Below, piece after piece: positions 63,043 to 64,000 of a stretch of DNA of 64,000 bases. A program made the translations under genes and the position numbers. The notes under the pieces are model-generated. The model did not search any database. It saw only the letters and a program-made list of their open reading frames with translations, and had not been told where the DNA came from. Each line of letters opens with the position of its first letter. Position 1 is the stretch's first letter. The stretch spans positions 3,060,001 to 3,124,000 of the forward strand of contig NC_081138.1 in the NCBI RefSeq assembly GCF_958295425.1, in the 5' to 3' direction. Origin of the DNA: Solea solea. Taxonomy: Eukaryota; Chordata; Actinopteri; Pleuronectiformes; Soleidae.

Positions 63043-63298
63043 ACCACGCGGTTGGTGTAGTGGTTAGCACTTTTGCCTTTGCAGCAAGAGGACCCGGGTT
63101 CGCGACCCGGTCGGAACAAGGGCCTTTCTGCATGGGTTTTCTCCCACAGTCCAAAAACATGCAATATGGGGATTAGGTATATTGGACACTCTAGATTGAC
63201 CGTAGGTGTGATTGTGAGAGTGAATGGTTGTTTGTCTCTGTGATGGACTGGCGAACTGTCCAGGGTGTGACCCCCACGTGACCCTCAAGGTCAAGTTT
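63043..63298 (+). mobile_element. tRNA-SINE copy with best-preserved tRNA head
   Basis: Plus-oriented. The head has TTGGTGTAGTGGTTAGCAC (A box) and GGGTTCGCGACCCGGTC (B box), so this copy keeps an apparently good internal promoter. The body follows through CAGGGTGTGACCCCCACGTG to ACCCTCAAGGTCAAG. The usual AAAGCGGTAGAAGATGA tail is missing. Confidence 0.88.
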
Positions 63299-64000
63299 CA
63301 CTTTATTCATCCTTAGAAAAGGAAATGTTGTGTGCAGCAGGGCGGACGACACACATACACAGAAAAGCAACAACAATAGAGACACTGCACAAAATGACAG
63401 AATCCAATTGGACAGTAGGTAAATCTGTCATAATGAACATGGACAGGAATAAATAAATAAATAAAAACCGACCAATCGGTTGTTTTCTAATCAAAATCGC
63501 ATCGTATGACTCGACACTATTAACAAATTGCAAAGGCTGCAACTGAATTTGTTTGAATAGTTCTATGTTCCGCGACCAATTTTCCATAAATACGTAAACA
63601 CGTATACAGTTGTCGTTCATATTTAGACGGTATCTCACGTGGTTCATGTGGAGGAAAAATCACAGATTCACGTAAAAATGTTACCAATATTGTTCAGCTC
63701 TGCAATTTTCCATGTTAATAAAATCCCATTTTATGTGTGTCCACTATGGACCGAAAGTCTAATAAAACCATTACATTAATTATAATCCTCTTTTTAATGT
63801 CCTTCTTCAGAATAACTGCTGTTAAAACTTTTTTTTTTTGCTTTTAACTGATGATCCAATGCCTTTCCATCACTTTAAATGTAGTATATGTTATACTTGT
63901 GTATTATTATTATTATTGTTATTATTGTTATTATTGTTATTATCATTATTATCATAATGATGTGACTCACCAAGACGGTGGGATGAAGAGACAGTAAAGA

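Larger units (their letters stand above)
58486..64000. other. Non-coding right end of the window
   Basis: No supported exon. Contents: a CA tract at 59002-59017, a pentanucleotide tract at 59220-59304, a CAAGCAC-rich degenerate stretch at about 59920-60180, a transposon half-copy at 61.64-61.93 kb, an SINE at 63.04 kb, TTA/TTATTG simple repeats at 61148-61180 and 63903-63955, and a TA tract at 62583-62598. Confidence 0.6.

Overview
The window reads as nuclear DNA of a ray-finned fish, most likely a percomorph teleost. It has long AT-rich introns with small split exons, many dinucleotide repeats, and dense short non-autonomous transposons and tRNA-derived SINEs of the kind common in percomorph genomes. 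There are no operons, bacterial genes, CRISPR arrays or viral genes.

One gene can be supported: synaptotagmin-7 (syt7) on the minus strand. Six internal coding exons are visible. In transcript order they are the transmembrane exon (26810-26707), a short juxtamembrane exon (18289-18210), and four linker exons L1 (17074-16940), L2 (14089-13892), L3 (7950-7603) and L4 (2833-2711). All have canonical AG/GT borders and matching phases, and together they encode about 329 residues. The first exon (start codon, short luminal tail) is expected to the right and was not found. The C2A and C2B exons must lie left of base 1. L1-L4 are all multiples of three and share the same entry and exit phase, so any of them can be skipped without a frameshift. 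This agrees with the known extensive alternative splicing of the Syt7 linker.

The rest is intron or upstream sequence made largely of repeats. Between 9.7 and 17.6 kb, arrays of a 20-21 bp unit built on a 12-bp palindrome sit in opposite orientations on either side of L1 and L2. One array is inside an inverted-repeat transposon ending 113 bp from the L2 exon. A related transposon at 24.4-25.0 kb has a perfect 52-bp inverted repeat at its core. The transmembrane exon is followed in the transcript by a C22 tract and CA repeats, and L4 is preceded by a (UG)13 tract.

From 26.8 to 64 kb no exon could be supported. This part is probably syt7 intron 1 and/or upstream DNA. It holds hAT-like elements (two with expanded 17-bp minisatellites and clear 8-bp target duplications), a TA-flanked foldback element, a TTAA-flanked element, five recognisable tRNA-SINE copies in the whole window plus fragments, a second tRNA-like repeat family, and a (CACGG)17 tract.

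All calls rest on reading the sequence and remembered family knowledge. No database search was run.
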